Below are positions 25,043 to 33,866 of a stretch of DNA of 64,000 bases, in pieces. The stretch is from UBA4923 sp040767365 (lineage in GTDB: Bacteria > Bacillota > Clostridia > Saccharofermentanales > DTU023). The translations under genes and the position numbers were made by a program. The stretch covers positions 1 to 64,000 of the forward strand of contig JAXGOR010000003.1 of the NCBI GenBank assembly GCA_040767365.1, read 5' to 3'. Numbering within the stretch: position 1 is the stretch's first letter; each line of letters opens with the position of its first letter. The notes below the pieces were generated by a model. It ran no database searches. It was not told the DNA's origin and was given only the letters and a program-made list of their open reading frames with translations.

Positions 25043-26314
25043 ATACCGATACTGATCGCGCGAAGGCAAGGTGGTTATGGACACCTTTTTGGCTTCTGCC
25101 TTTTTCTGATTGCCGCGGCCTTTGTCCTGGACCATCCCCTGGCTATTTTTCAGGGATTTGTAAGGATCCTCCTGTCACCCGGTAACCTGATCACGGATTA
25201 TATCGAGGTCGGTGGGCTGGGCGCCGCCTTCTTCAACAGCGGGACAGTCGGCCTCCTTTCGGTATTCCTGTTTCATCGCCACGGCACAAAAATCAATGGT
25301 CCCGCCATTGCGGCTTTCGTTACGGTCTGCGGTTTCGCTTTTTTCGGCAAAACCATCTTCAACTCCCTTCCCATAACCCTGGGGGCCCTCCTGTATTCCC
25401 GGGTCACGAAAACCCCCTTCAAGGATCTGGTGGTGACCGCCCTTTTTGCCACGGCCCTGGCCCCTCTTGTAAGCACCCTGAGCTTCGGTATGGGTTCCCC
25501 GGTCTGGCAGGGCATCCTGGCGGGTTACCTGGTCGGGATCGTAATCGGCTTTATCGTCCCCCCCTTGTCCTCTGCCTTCCGCGGCTTTCATCAGGGCTAC
25601 AATCTCTACAATACGGGCTTTGTAGCGGGTATTGTCGGCATGGTGGCCACAGGTCTCCTGAGGATGTTTGACCTGCAGGTCAATACGGTCTCAATCGTTT
25701 CATCCGGAAACAACCTGCTCTTGAGTCTCCTCCTCCTGTCACTCTGCCTTATCCTCCTTCTGGCAGGCCTTCGGAAAAACAACTGGTCCTTTCGCCATTA
25801 CCATGAGCTTGTCAAACTATCGGGGCGGCTGCATACCGATTTTGTCGAATGCTGTGGCTATGGGGTGACGCTGATCAACATGGCCCTTACGGGCTTCATC
25901 TCCTGGTGCTACATCATGATCGCCGGCGGCCAGATCAACGGACCATCCATCGGCGCCCTCTTTACCATCATTGGCTTTTCCGCCTACGGGAAGCATCTTC
26001 TTAACACCATCCCCATCTTCATCGGGGCATTTCTCGCCTCGGTCCTCAACATGCACGATCCCAGTACGACCGTAGGGGTCATCGCTGTCCTCTTCGGCTC
26101 AACCCTGGCGCCGATCGCTGGTGCTTTTGGCGGACTGGCTGGCATTGTCGCGGGATTCGTCCACGTATCCATGGCCTTGAACATCGGCTACCTGCACGGC
26201 GGTATGAATCTATACAACAATGGGTTTTCCGGCGGCTTTGTCGCGGCCTTCCTGGCCCCGCTTTTCGCTCTGATCCAGGATAGCCGCAAGGGCCGTAAAG
26301 ACTCGGCCCTGTGA
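25043..26314 (+). CDS. DUF1576 membrane protein, apparent AUA start
   Basis: 423 residues with about ten membrane helices in two similar halves: DYIEVGGLGAAFFNSG and a later GYGVTLINMALTG, each with NGPxIxAxxTxxGFxxxGK. Function of this family is unknown; the duplicated layout suggests a transporter. The frame is open from 25013, yet contains no ATG, GTG or TTG until residue 130, in the middle of the domain. AGGAGG at 25031-25036 sits six bases before ATA 25043, giving a natural N-terminus (MPILIARRQGG). An AUA start, a mutated ATG, or a base error are all possible. Confidence 0.75.
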   Translation: MPILIARRQGGYGHLFGFCLFLIAAAFVLDHPLAIFQGFVRILLSPGNLITDYIEVGGLGAAFFNSGTVGLLSVFLFHRHGTKINGPAIAAFVTVCGFAFFGKTIFNSLPITLGALLYSRVTKTPFKDLVVTALFATALAPLVSTLSFGMGSPVWQGILAGYLVGIVIGFIVPPLSSAFRGFHQGYNLYNTGFVAGIVGMVATGLLRMFDLQVNTVSIVSSGNNLLLSLLLLSLCLILLLAGLRKNNWSFRHYHELVKLSGRLHTDFVECCGYGVTLINMALTGFISWCYIMIAGGQINGPSIGALFTIIGFSAYGKHLLNTIPIFIGAFLASVLNMHDPSTTVGVIAVLFGSTLAPIAGAFGGLAGIVAGFVHVSMALNIGYLHGGMNLYNNGFSGGFVAAFLAPLFALIQDSRKGRKDSAL

Positions 26315-26364
26315 TAGACTCAGCATGTTGTTTTTGAAGGCCTCATAGAAAGAAAGGAATACGG

Positions 26365-27807
26365 ATGACTCGATTCAGGTTGTTGTATGCGCTCCTGGCC
26401 GTTGTTTTGGCCCTGGCCCTTCTTGCCGGCTGTGCCGGCCGGGAGGAAAATCCGGAGCCAACCCCGGAGGGGGAAGGAATGAAGGACGGGACAGAGGGGG
26501 AGGAAACCGGCGGGCTAATTGATTTTGACGAGCCCCTTGATGATGGCCCCCTTTACAGGATTCAGCATGAATCAACGATCGAGGAGACCGTGATTTTTGA
26601 TGACAGGGATATCAAGATCACGGCTCTCGAACTTGTCTACGGACAATTTGGACCCTCACTCAGCCTACTTTACGAGAATAAGAGCGGAAAAGATCTGGAT
26701 TTTACTCCGACCAGGGATGACCATTGCTGTCTCGCGGTTAACAAATACGCGATTGACAACGTATACGGTGTCTTGGTTCCCGCGGGTGGGAAGGTCACGG
26801 AGGATATGCCCCTGGATTCCTATGATTGGCATCTTCTGGGGATCACCGAAATAGCCGAGGTCGAGTTGGGATTCTACGTCTTTTCCCGGGACGATTACAA
26901 TGATTATTTCCTTGCCGACCCGGTTGTCCTGAAAACCTCATCGGCGGGCAGTCATAGCCATCCTGAGGACGCCTTCAGGAAAACCATTACCAGTGAGCCC
27001 TTCCAGACGGAATTCGATTACAGGGTTGACCTTCATGTGGAAGAGACCCTGTATGATCAGGCAGGCCTGAGCATTCTCTCCCAGACCCTGATCACGAACG
27101 AGAGGGAGGGGAGGAGACTACTTTATCTTGAAATCGAGAATCAGTCGACCGAAAGCGTCCGTGTCAGCTTGAGCGGGCTCAGCATCAACAGTGTAGAAAT
27201 GAGTGAATCCACCTTTTCCAGAGCGACCATGAATCCAGGTTGGCGCCGTGTCCTGATTGTAGATCTGTCCAATAGGATCGACCAGGCCAAGATGGATGTC
27301 TTTGGCATTAAGGAAATCGGGGAAATCGGCTTCTCGGTCAGCTTGCACAACGAGCAGGGGGAGGAGGAGGCTCCTCTCGAAAAACTGGCCATAGTCATCC
27401 CGGGGGCAGATACAGGCACGGATTCCCTGGACGAGGAAGTGTATGAGGATAAGGGGATCCGGATCGTCCACAAGGGACTTACCCTGAAGGATCCCTCTGT
27501 CGAGCGGGATGATGTCTTCCTCCTGCTCCTGTTTGAGAACAACAGCTCCACAGATATTTTTGTAATGGACGCTGATGTGACTGCGGTGGTCAATGGGCAG
27601 GAAACCAAGTATATTCCCTCGCCCAAGACCATCCCGGAGGGTGAAAGCGCGATCATCGAGCTTCGGATCTTCGGCTCCTCCCTGAAGGAAAACGGGATTG
27701 AGACGATTGATGGCATCAAAGAAATTGAAATGGGCTACAAGATAGTGGATGACAGGGTCTTCTCCCTGACCCCCCTGGCCGAGCCGCGTTTCAAGATCAG
27801 CTACTAA
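26365..27807 (+). CDS. Large lipoprotein of unknown function
   Basis: 480 residues. Lipobox LAGC with Cys23, then an acidic Pro/Glu/Gly-rich linker to about residue 55. The rest looks like three repeats of about 140 residues, each with a YD/DRGI-type opening strand followed by LLxENxS (LLYENKSGKDL, YLEIENQSTESV, LLFENNSSTDI), the pattern of tandem beta-sandwich domains. Probably surface exposed. AAAGGAA precedes ATG 26365; a terminator follows. Confidence 0.78.
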   Translation: MTRFRLLYALLAVVLALALLAGCAGREENPEPTPEGEGMKDGTEGEETGGLIDFDEPLDDGPLYRIQHESTIEETVIFDDRDIKITALELVYGQFGPSLSLLYENKSGKDLDFTPTRDDHCCLAVNKYAIDNVYGVLVPAGGKVTEDMPLDSYDWHLLGITEIAEVELGFYVFSRDDYNDYFLADPVVLKTSSAGSHSHPEDAFRKTITSEPFQTEFDYRVDLHVEETLYDQAGLSILSQTLITNEREGRRLLYLEIENQSTESVRVSLSGLSINSVEMSESTFSRATMNPGWRRVLIVDLSNRIDQAKMDVFGIKEIGEIGFSVSLHNEQGEEEAPLEKLAIVIPGADTGTDSLDEEVYEDKGIRIVHKGLTLKDPSVERDDVFLLLLFENNSSTDIFVMDADVTAVVNGQETKYIPSPKTIPEGESAIIELRIFGSSLKENGIETIDGIKEIEMGYKIVDDRVFSLTPLAEPRFKISY

Positions 27808-27824
27808 GGGGAGGCCTTGTCGTC

Positions 27825-27859
27825 AAGGAAGGGGCCCGCCAAGCGGGCCTTTCCCTTTT
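27825..27859 (+). terminator. Terminator after the large lipoprotein gene
   Basis: GGCCCGC-CAA-GCGGGCC (27833-27849) extended by further pairs on both sides with one mismatch, ending in TTTT. It separates two convergent genes. Confidence 0.75.
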
Positions 27860-27885
27860 GCCCTTGTCTAGTAAGCTGACCTTTT

Positions 27886-29139
27886 CTAATACTTTTTCTT
27901 CATCTCCACCCAGTCCACGGACTGGAAATCACGGGCCTGGGTGGCAAAACTTGTCTGGCTATCGGTGGCACTGGCAAAGGCCGCCTCATTGACGACCGAA
28001 TATTCCACCTCCGTCCCGTCAGGGCGGATGTAGGTGTCGACGCCCCGAACCGCCTCGCTGTATTTGTCGAAGATCCGGTCGTGGGCTGAACTTTGGGCGG
28101 CGGATGACTGGCGCCTGGCCCGGTGCTGGCGGTCGGAGTTGGCAAACCAGGCCTGGTTGTAGGCGTCGAAACTGGCCTCTTGTTCCTGCATCATCTTCAT
28201 ATGGGCATTGAACCAGTCGGACTGCCGCTGCTGGAGCTGTCCTGTGATGCGGGCGCGTTCCTGCTCCATCTGTGTCAAAATCTGGGGGCTGGCCTGCATG
28301 GTGGAGCAGAACATGACAAAGTCGCTGTAATAGTGGTCGAAGGCTTCGGGGGCGGCTCTCAGGCTGAGGACATATTGGGTTCCCCAGATCAGGTAGGTCA
28401 CGGCGGAGGCGAAAAGCAGGCCGCCCGCCCCGAGGCTGATCTGGATGCCATCAATCAGGACCGCCACGGCCATGCGCCACTTCCGGCCCTCCTGGCTGTA
28501 GTCGTAGACGCGGGTGGCACCGTCATAGAAGGAGGCGTCGACCCGGGACCACATGCCGGGGGGCGTGTGGGCAGCCAGTTGCTGCCGTGTGATTTGGGCC
28601 GTCTCCTCGGCCTTCCTGGCGTAATCAATAGGCGGTTCCTTGGGCAAGGGCCGGGTATCCAGGGTAAGGATATCCTGGAAGTTGCCCGCCATCCCCAGGA
28701 AGACGCTGTCAGCGTAGGGGGCGGGGCCCATCATCCGTTTCATGGGCATCATGTCCGTCCGGTCGAACTGGCCTTCCACATGGCGCCGCATGCCACTTCG
28801 GATCTCCTTGAAGGAGGAACCCGAGTGGTACTCGATGACGGCCTCCTGGCCGGGTGAAAGGGCCGTTACCGCCAGGGTCAGGGGCCAGTTGGCGCTTTGC
28901 ATGGACGGGTAGAGGACCCCTTCCGCCGTCCAGTCCGGGGGTAAAAGAATATAACAAAGCTCCTGGCCCGTCTGCCGGTCATGGACGGTCAGCCGGCCGT
29001 CAGGCCTGCGGTTGGGATCATTGTTGGCGAAAGAGGCGCGAATCTTGCTTTGGCAGTAGGGGCAGGTGTAAAAGCCGGGTCTGCCGACCCCTTCCAGGGG
29101 ACCTCCGCACTGAGGGCAATTGACGGTTTCAAACTGCAT
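27886..29139 (-). CDS. Zinc-ribbon protein of unknown function
   Basis: 417 residues. A four-Cys zinc ribbon opens the protein (CPQCGGPLE..YTCPYCQSKI, residues 8-33). The middle is a mixed alpha/beta region with one hydrophobic stretch near residue 240 (GIQISLGAGGLLFASAVTYL). Residues about 280-345 are a Gln/Met-rich helix resembling a coiled coil. The last part carries YIRPDGTEVEYSV. No enzyme motif. Cytoplasmic or membrane-associated; role unknown. Confidence 0.75.
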   Translation of the reverse strand: MQFETVNCPQCGGPLEGVGRPGFYTCPYCQSKIRASFANNDPNRRPDGRLTVHDRQTGQELCYILLPPDWTAEGVLYPSMQSANWPLTLAVTALSPGQEAVIEYHSGSSFKEIRSGMRRHVEGQFDRTDMMPMKRMMGPAPYADSVFLGMAGNFQDILTLDTRPLPKEPPIDYARKAEETAQITRQQLAAHTPPGMWSRVDASFYDGATRVYDYSQEGRKWRMAVAVLIDGIQISLGAGGLLFASAVTYLIWGTQYVLSLRAAPEAFDHYYSDFVMFCSTMQASPQILTQMEQERARITGQLQQRQSDWFNAHMKMMQEQEASFDAYNQAWFANSDRQHRARRQSSAAQSSAHDRIFDKYSEAVRGVDTYIRPDGTEVEYSVVNEAAFASATDSQTSFATQARDFQSVDWVEMKKKY

Positions 29140-29207
29140 GCTGGCGCTCCTGGAATCATTATAAGCGATAAATAGCCTGCCATAAGCTGCCGGCTCCCCG
29201 CCCGGGA

Positions 29208-29252
29208 TTGACAGGCTGGTTTATTGGGAGTAGACTCAAATAGTCTATAGAC
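29208..29252 (+). promoter_or_regulatory. Promoter and BlaI-type operator
   Basis: TTGACA (29208-29213), 17 bases, TAGACT (29231-29236). The -10 is part of the inverted repeat TAGACT-CAAAT-AGTCTA (29231-29247), which overlaps a second palindrome GTCTATAGAC (29243-29252). Position fits repression by BlaI. Confidence 0.7.
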
Positions 29253-29275
29253 AATAAACCGACCGGGGGAGAAGC

Positions 29276-29641
29276 ATGACAGAATTCAGGCTGGGTGAGG
29301 TTGAGTCCCGTTTCGCGGCTATTATCTGGGATAATGAGCCCCTGCATTCAAGGGATCTGGTCAAGCTTTGCGGGGAGATCCTGGACTGGAAGCGGTCCAC
29401 CACCTATACCGTCCTCCGCAAGCTCAGCGACCGGGGCTTTTTCAAAAATGAGGGGGGTATGGTCTCCTCCCGGATCTCCCGCAAGGAATTTCATGCCCTG
29501 CAAAGCCAGCAGTTTGTCGACAAGACCTTTGACGGCTCCCTGCCGGCCTTTATCGCGGCCTTCACCAGACAAAAGGCCCTGTCAGCCGAAGAGGCGGAAG
29601 AGATCCGGCGCATGATCGATCAGGCCGCCGGGGAGGACTAG
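29276..29641 (+). CDS. blaI: BlaI/MecI-family repressor
   Basis: 121 residues, typical for the family. Winged helix at residues 5-75 with ESRFAAIIWDNEPLHSRDL and KRSTTYTVLRKLSDRGF, then a dimerising helical tail. Its partner, the M56 peptidase, follows after two bases. In the known systems the sensor's signal leads to cleavage of BlaI and derepression. The palindromes over its promoter fit autorepression. Confidence 0.92.
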   Translation: MTEFRLGEVESRFAAIIWDNEPLHSRDLVKLCGEILDWKRSTTYTVLRKLSDRGFFKNEGGMVSSRISRKEFHALQSQQFVDKTFDGSLPAFIAAFTRQKALSAEEAEEIRRMIDQAAGED

Positions 29642-29643
29642 CC

Positions 29644-32331
29644 TTGGCCGTCCTCTTCCTCAAGCTTCTCAATATGAGCATCACGGCCGGCTGGCTGATC
29701 CTGGCTATTACCGGTCTTCGCCTCCTTTTCAAAAGGGCGCCCAGGTGGCAGATCTGCCTCCTCTGGTCAGCGGTTGCCATCCGACTGGTCTTCCCTTTCT
29801 CATTAAAGAGCGCCCTCAGCCTGATACCCAGCGCCCAGACGATCAGTCCTGACAGCCTCTACGCGGCAAAGCCGGAAATCCATAGCGGCATCCCTGCCGT
29901 CAACAACCTGGTCAATCCGGTCATCCGGGAGACCCTGGCCCCTCAGGCCGGAGCCTCGGTCAATCCCCTCCAGGTCTGGATCCAACTGGCCGCCTACATC
30001 TGGCTGGTGGGACTGCTTCTACTCTTCCTTTACGCGACCTTCAGTTATTGGCGACTGAGGAGGAAGGTCAGGGCCTCCCTCCATCTGGAAGACCGGGTCT
30101 GGATCTGCGACGAGATAGATACGCCCTTTATCCTGGGCCTGGTCAGACCCAGGATATATTTGCCTTCCGGCCTGGAAGGGGGACAAGGGGCCTTGGTCCT
30201 GGACCACGAGCGGGCCCATTTGAAGCGCCGGGATCATTGGTGGAAACCCCTGGGCTTTTTGCTCTTTTCTATCTACTGGTTCAACCCTCTTTCCTGGTTG
30301 GCCTACCTGCTGTTTTGTCGGGATATAGAGATGGCCTGTGACGAAAAGGTCATCCGGACCATGGAAAAGGGGGAGCGGGTCCTGTATTCAGAGGCCCTCC
30401 TGGCCTCCAGCATCCCCCACCGATCCATCATGGCCTGCCCCCTGGCCTTCGGGGAGCTGGCCGTCAAGGAAAGGATCCGGTCGGTACTCCACTATAAAAA
30501 ACCAGCTTTCTGGATTATCCTGCTGGGCCTGATCGCCTCGATCGTGCTGGCCGTCTGCTTCTTGACCAATCCCAGGGATCCGGCCCCGGATCCCCACGGG
30601 CCCCTGGCTGTGGAATGGTTCAACTACCTGCATCCGGATCCGGATCCTCCGATCTGGCCGGAGAGCCTGGAGACCAGTCTCCCTGAGTATCCGGGGGTGA
30701 CCTTCCGCTGGACGCCGGGTGAGCTCACAGCCACAACCAGGGAGGGGACGGAGTCACTCTACTTCGGTATGCCCATCTGGAATACCTTCTTCTGCGATTT
30801 GACGGGGGACGGCAAGGGGGAATTGTGCTCGACCGTCAGTTTTGGTTCCGGGCTGATTGACAAGCATGTCCTGGTCCATGATTACGAAAATGGGACCCAG
30901 TACCTGCTCTGGCACCGGGGCATCCATGATTATGATCTCTATTTGAAGGAGGGCCACTTGTATGTAGCCATGCGTCCCACTATGAAGGGTGAGATCCTGG
31001 AAAGCGGACAGCTGGTCCTTGAAGAGGGTCGGCTGACGATAAAAGGTCGGCCCCTGCCCCTGCCGTCGCTTGATCCCATGCTTACGAAGGCGGTGGATTA
31101 CCAGGCTTTCAGCTCTGAGGTCGGTTACTCGGAGGAAGGCTACCAGGTCCTGGTGGATCGGGCCGAGAACCGTGACAGCGAAAGACAGTACGGTAATGTG
31201 GACCATCTGACCCCCCTGGTCAGGCTGGAAAGCCGGGCGGACCTGGAGGCCTTGACCCAGGACCTGTCAGCCCATTTGGATTTTGACCTGAAGGGTCCGG
31301 ATTCGATGATTTTCTCCAAGCTGGCGGAAAGATATACGGACGATTTCTTCTCCGACCACAGCCTCTTCCTTGCCTACCTGATCGCGGGCAGTTCTGCCGA
31401 CCGCTTCGAAATGCGGGATGCCTTCATTGAAGGAGGGAGGCTGAACCTTGCCATCCGCCAAAGGCAGGCGGAGGCAGGTGATGGGATCTTATCAGGCTGG
31501 CTCCTGGTTCTTGAAGTCAAGAAGTCGGACAGCGCGGACTGTCTTGCCTATGACGCCTATATCGCGGAATCCGTCTGGCCGGAAGATGTCTGGCCGGCCG
31601 GTGGGGACAGGCAGGCTCTCAGCTATCGTTACCAGGGCCAGGGCCTGGCGGACATGGCAACCTTGCAGCTCTTTGACAGCGGGGATTTTATCCTGTCCCT
31701 CTCCCCCTTAAGCAGTTACCTGGCCTACGGTCGGTACGTGATTGAAGGAGAACGCCTTGTTTTAAAGACAGCGGATAGCCACTATACTTATGTCTTTCAC
31801 AAGCAGGCCCAGGGATGGAGCTTCAGCGCTGACCTGTCCTCACCTCTCTTTGCCAGCCTGTCCAACCTGACGGAGGGGAGTCTCTTCCGCTTGACGGAAA
31901 GGGAACCCCACCATTTACGGACGCTGTCGGATTGGTGGGAGGAATGGAATCCTGGGAAAGGGGAGTCAGCCAGTCTTCTGCTCACCCTCTACCGCTACCG
32001 CGAAGCCGTTCCCAGCCAATTGACCCAGGTCGGTGTCAAGGATGAAGAAAAGAGGAAAGACTGCTTCCGGCGTCTCCTGGACCTTGAAATCCTGGAGGTC
32101 GAAAGTCCAAAGGTCAAACAAAATGGCCGCCTGCTGGAGTTGCAGTTCTTCAACAAGGCAAATGAGCCCCTCCTCTTCCTGGCCTTCCAGGTCCTGGACG
32201 ATCAGCCGGACAATTTGTATATAAATGGTGATTTTCTTCCCCCTGAGGAGACCAGGCCTGAAAGGACCTTCCTGGTCACTGACGGGGAGGGCTGGGGGCT
32301 CTACAGGGAATTGATGGAACTCCTGGGATAA
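29644..32331 (+). CDS. BlaR1/MecR1-like M56 peptidase with an unusual sensor half
   Basis: 895 residues. The N-terminal third has three membrane helices, the zinc-peptidase motif HERAH (His188, His192) and a DIEMACDEKV segment, and a fourth helix near 290-310. This is the signal-transducing peptidase of BlaR1. The remaining roughly 580 residues would be outside the cell. They lack the penicillin-binding SxxK/SxN/KTG set as far as I can see, and instead contain LTGDGKGEL and beta-rich repeats. So the inducer is probably not a beta-lactam. TTG start with GGGAGGA eight bases upstream. Confidence 0.85.
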   Translation: MAVLFLKLLNMSITAGWLILAITGLRLLFKRAPRWQICLLWSAVAIRLVFPFSLKSALSLIPSAQTISPDSLYAAKPEIHSGIPAVNNLVNPVIRETLAPQAGASVNPLQVWIQLAAYIWLVGLLLLFLYATFSYWRLRRKVRASLHLEDRVWICDEIDTPFILGLVRPRIYLPSGLEGGQGALVLDHERAHLKRRDHWWKPLGFLLFSIYWFNPLSWLAYLLFCRDIEMACDEKVIRTMEKGERVLYSEALLASSIPHRSIMACPLAFGELAVKERIRSVLHYKKPAFWIILLGLIASIVLAVCFLTNPRDPAPDPHGPLAVEWFNYLHPDPDPPIWPESLETSLPEYPGVTFRWTPGELTATTREGTESLYFGMPIWNTFFCDLTGDGKGELCSTVSFGSGLIDKHVLVHDYENGTQYLLWHRGIHDYDLYLKEGHLYVAMRPTMKGEILESGQLVLEEGRLTIKGRPLPLPSLDPMLTKAVDYQAFSSEVGYSEEGYQVLVDRAENRDSERQYGNVDHLTPLVRLESRADLEALTQDLSAHLDFDLKGPDSMIFSKLAERYTDDFFSDHSLFLAYLIAGSSADRFEMRDAFIEGGRLNLAIRQRQAEAGDGILSGWLLVLEVKKSDSADCLAYDAYIAESVWPEDVWPAGGDRQALSYRYQGQGLADMATLQLFDSGDFILSLSPLSSYLAYGRYVIEGERLVLKTADSHYTYVFHKQAQGWSFSADLSSPLFASLSNLTEGSLFRLTEREPHHLRTLSDWWEEWNPGKGESASLLLTLYRYREAVPSQLTQVGVKDEEKRKDCFRRLLDLEILEVESPKVKQNGRLLELQFFNKANEPLLFLAFQVLDDQPDNLYINGDFLPPEETRPERTFLVTDGEGWGLYRELMELLG

Positions 32332-32360
32332 ATAGCAGATTGACGAAGCCGCCTCCTGCC

Positions 32361-32388
32361 AGGATCAGGTTGTTTTCGGCCTGATCCT
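32361..32388 (+). other. Hairpin upstream of the VTC gene
   Basis: A perfect 9-bp stem (32361-32369 with 32380-32388) with a ten-base loop. No T-tract follows, so it is not a normal terminator. A weak promoter (TTGAAA 32388-32393, GATAAG 32410-32415) begins at its edge. Confidence 0.4.
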
Positions 32389-32470
32389 TGAAAATTCACC
32401 TAATCTTCAGATAAGCAACAAAGGACCGTCAGTTACCTCCTTTACCATCAGGCGCAAAGGAGCTTATGCC

Positions 32471-33145
32471 ATGGATGTCATCGGTCGGCACGAACACAAA
32501 CTCAACATAAATGAACTGGACTATATCCAGCTGAAGGCCCGTTTAAGGCATGTGACCTCCCTGGATTCGCACTCCTCCCAGGAGGGGGGATACAAGGTCC
32601 GGAGCCTCTATTTTGATAATTACCTGGACAAGGCAGTGACTGATAAACTGTCAGGCCAAAGTAGACGGGAAAAGTTTAGGATCCGCCTCTACGAGGACGA
32701 TCCTACCTTCATCCGGCTTGAAAGAAAGGCCAAGGTCAACCGTCTCTGTTACAAGACCCAGGAGGGGATCAGCCAGGCGGAATGCCAGGATCTACTGAAG
32801 GGTGGTTTCCACTTCCTCAGGGATGAATCCAGGGATCTTTTCCTGGAACTTTACATCAGGATGAAGGAAGAAAATCTCCGACCCCGGATGATTGTGGACT
32901 ACTGGCGGGAGGCTTACAGTTTCCCGGCCGGCAATGTCCGCATCACCTTTGACCGGGATGTCCGGGCCTCTTCACAGGTCCAGGACTTCCTTGATCCGGA
33001 CCTGGTCACGATTCCTGCGACCCGGGCCCTGATCCTTGAAATCAAGTACGACGGCTTCCTTCCGGAGGTCATCCGTCAGGCACTGCAGATAGGCAGGCGT
33101 AACGAAAGCGAATTTTCCAAGTATCTGGTCTCCAGATTGATATAA
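32471..33145 (+). CDS. VTC-domain protein (polyphosphate polymerase-like)
   Basis: 224 residues, one VTC tunnel domain (PF09359). Eukaryotic VTC4 uses this fold to build polyphosphate from ATP; bacterial stand-alone copies are mostly uncharacterised. Visible family features: RHEHKLNIN at the start, VRSLYFDN, the basic strand EKFRIRLY, ERKAKVNRLCYK, RPRMIVDYWREAY, and the acid-containing LILEIKYDGFLPEVI. The Arg/Lys/Glu pattern of a nucleotide tunnel is thus present. AAGGAG lies eight bases before ATG 32471. First gene of a five-gene operon. Confidence 0.9.
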   Translation: MDVIGRHEHKLNINELDYIQLKARLRHVTSLDSHSSQEGGYKVRSLYFDNYLDKAVTDKLSGQSRREKFRIRLYEDDPTFIRLERKAKVNRLCYKTQEGISQAECQDLLKGGFHFLRDESRDLFLELYIRMKEENLRPRMIVDYWREAYSFPAGNVRITFDRDVRASSQVQDFLDPDLVTIPATRALILEIKYDGFLPEVIRQALQIGRRNESEFSKYLVSRLI

Positions 33146-33171
33146 AAATTTCTATAGAAAAAGGGAAAAAT

Positions 33172-33840
33172 ATGTTGGAACAATTGATGAAATTTACCTA
33201 TTTGGACAAGGCCGCCAGCTTCTCCATTCCGGATATCCTGGTCGCCCTTCTGGTCTCTTTGACCATCGGCCTCTTTATCTATCTTGTCTACAAGAAGACC
33301 TATACGGGTGTCATGTACTCATCCGCCTTTGGTATATCCCTGATCGGCATGAGCTTGATCACAACCCTGGTCATCCTGGCCGTGTCTTCAAACCTGATCG
33401 CCTCATTGGGAATGGTGGGAGCCCTTTCCATCGTCCGTTTCAGGACGGTGGTCAAGGAACCCTTGGATCTGGTCTACCTCTTCTGGTCCATTACGGCCGG
33501 GATCATTGTGGGGGTGGGGCTCATCCCGCTTGTCCTTCTGGGTTCCCTGCTCATCGGGGGCATTCTCTTCCTCTTTGTCAACAGGAAGACAGTTGATATG
33601 CCCTACATTGTGGTTCTTACCCTGAATAAGGAAGGCGCCGAGGACCGGGCTCTTGCCCTGCTTGGGGCCGCTGCCCGTAAGCAGGTGGTTAAATCCAAGA
33701 CCGTTTCCAGGGATAACATCGAACTGACTGTGGAGGTCAGACTCCGGGACGCCTCCGTCGATTTTGTAAACCGGCTTCTGGAAATTGACGGGGTCAGGCA
33801 GGCGGTTCTGGTCAGCTATAAGGGCGACTACTACATGTAG
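33172..33840 (+). CDS. DUF4956 membrane protein
   Basis: 222 residues with four membrane helices (about 20-130) and a C-terminal soluble domain of about 80 residues with the pattern of a ferredoxin-like fold. The helix SNLIASLGMVGALSIVRFRT is the DUF4956 hallmark. The family travels with VTC and CotH genes, suggesting a membrane partner of the polymerase, perhaps for moving or anchoring polymer. It starts 26 bases after the VTC gene and has AAAAAGGG upstream. Confidence 0.9.
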   Translation: MLEQLMKFTYLDKAASFSIPDILVALLVSLTIGLFIYLVYKKTYTGVMYSSAFGISLIGMSLITTLVILAVSSNLIASLGMVGALSIVRFRTVVKEPLDLVYLFWSITAGIIVGVGLIPLVLLGSLLIGGILFLFVNRKTVDMPYIVVLTLNKEGAEDRALALLGAAARKQVVKSKTVSRDNIELTVEVRLRDASVDFVNRLLEIDGVRQAVLVSYKGDYYM

Positions 33841-33866
33841 GATTAAAACAGGAAGGGAGTGTAACA

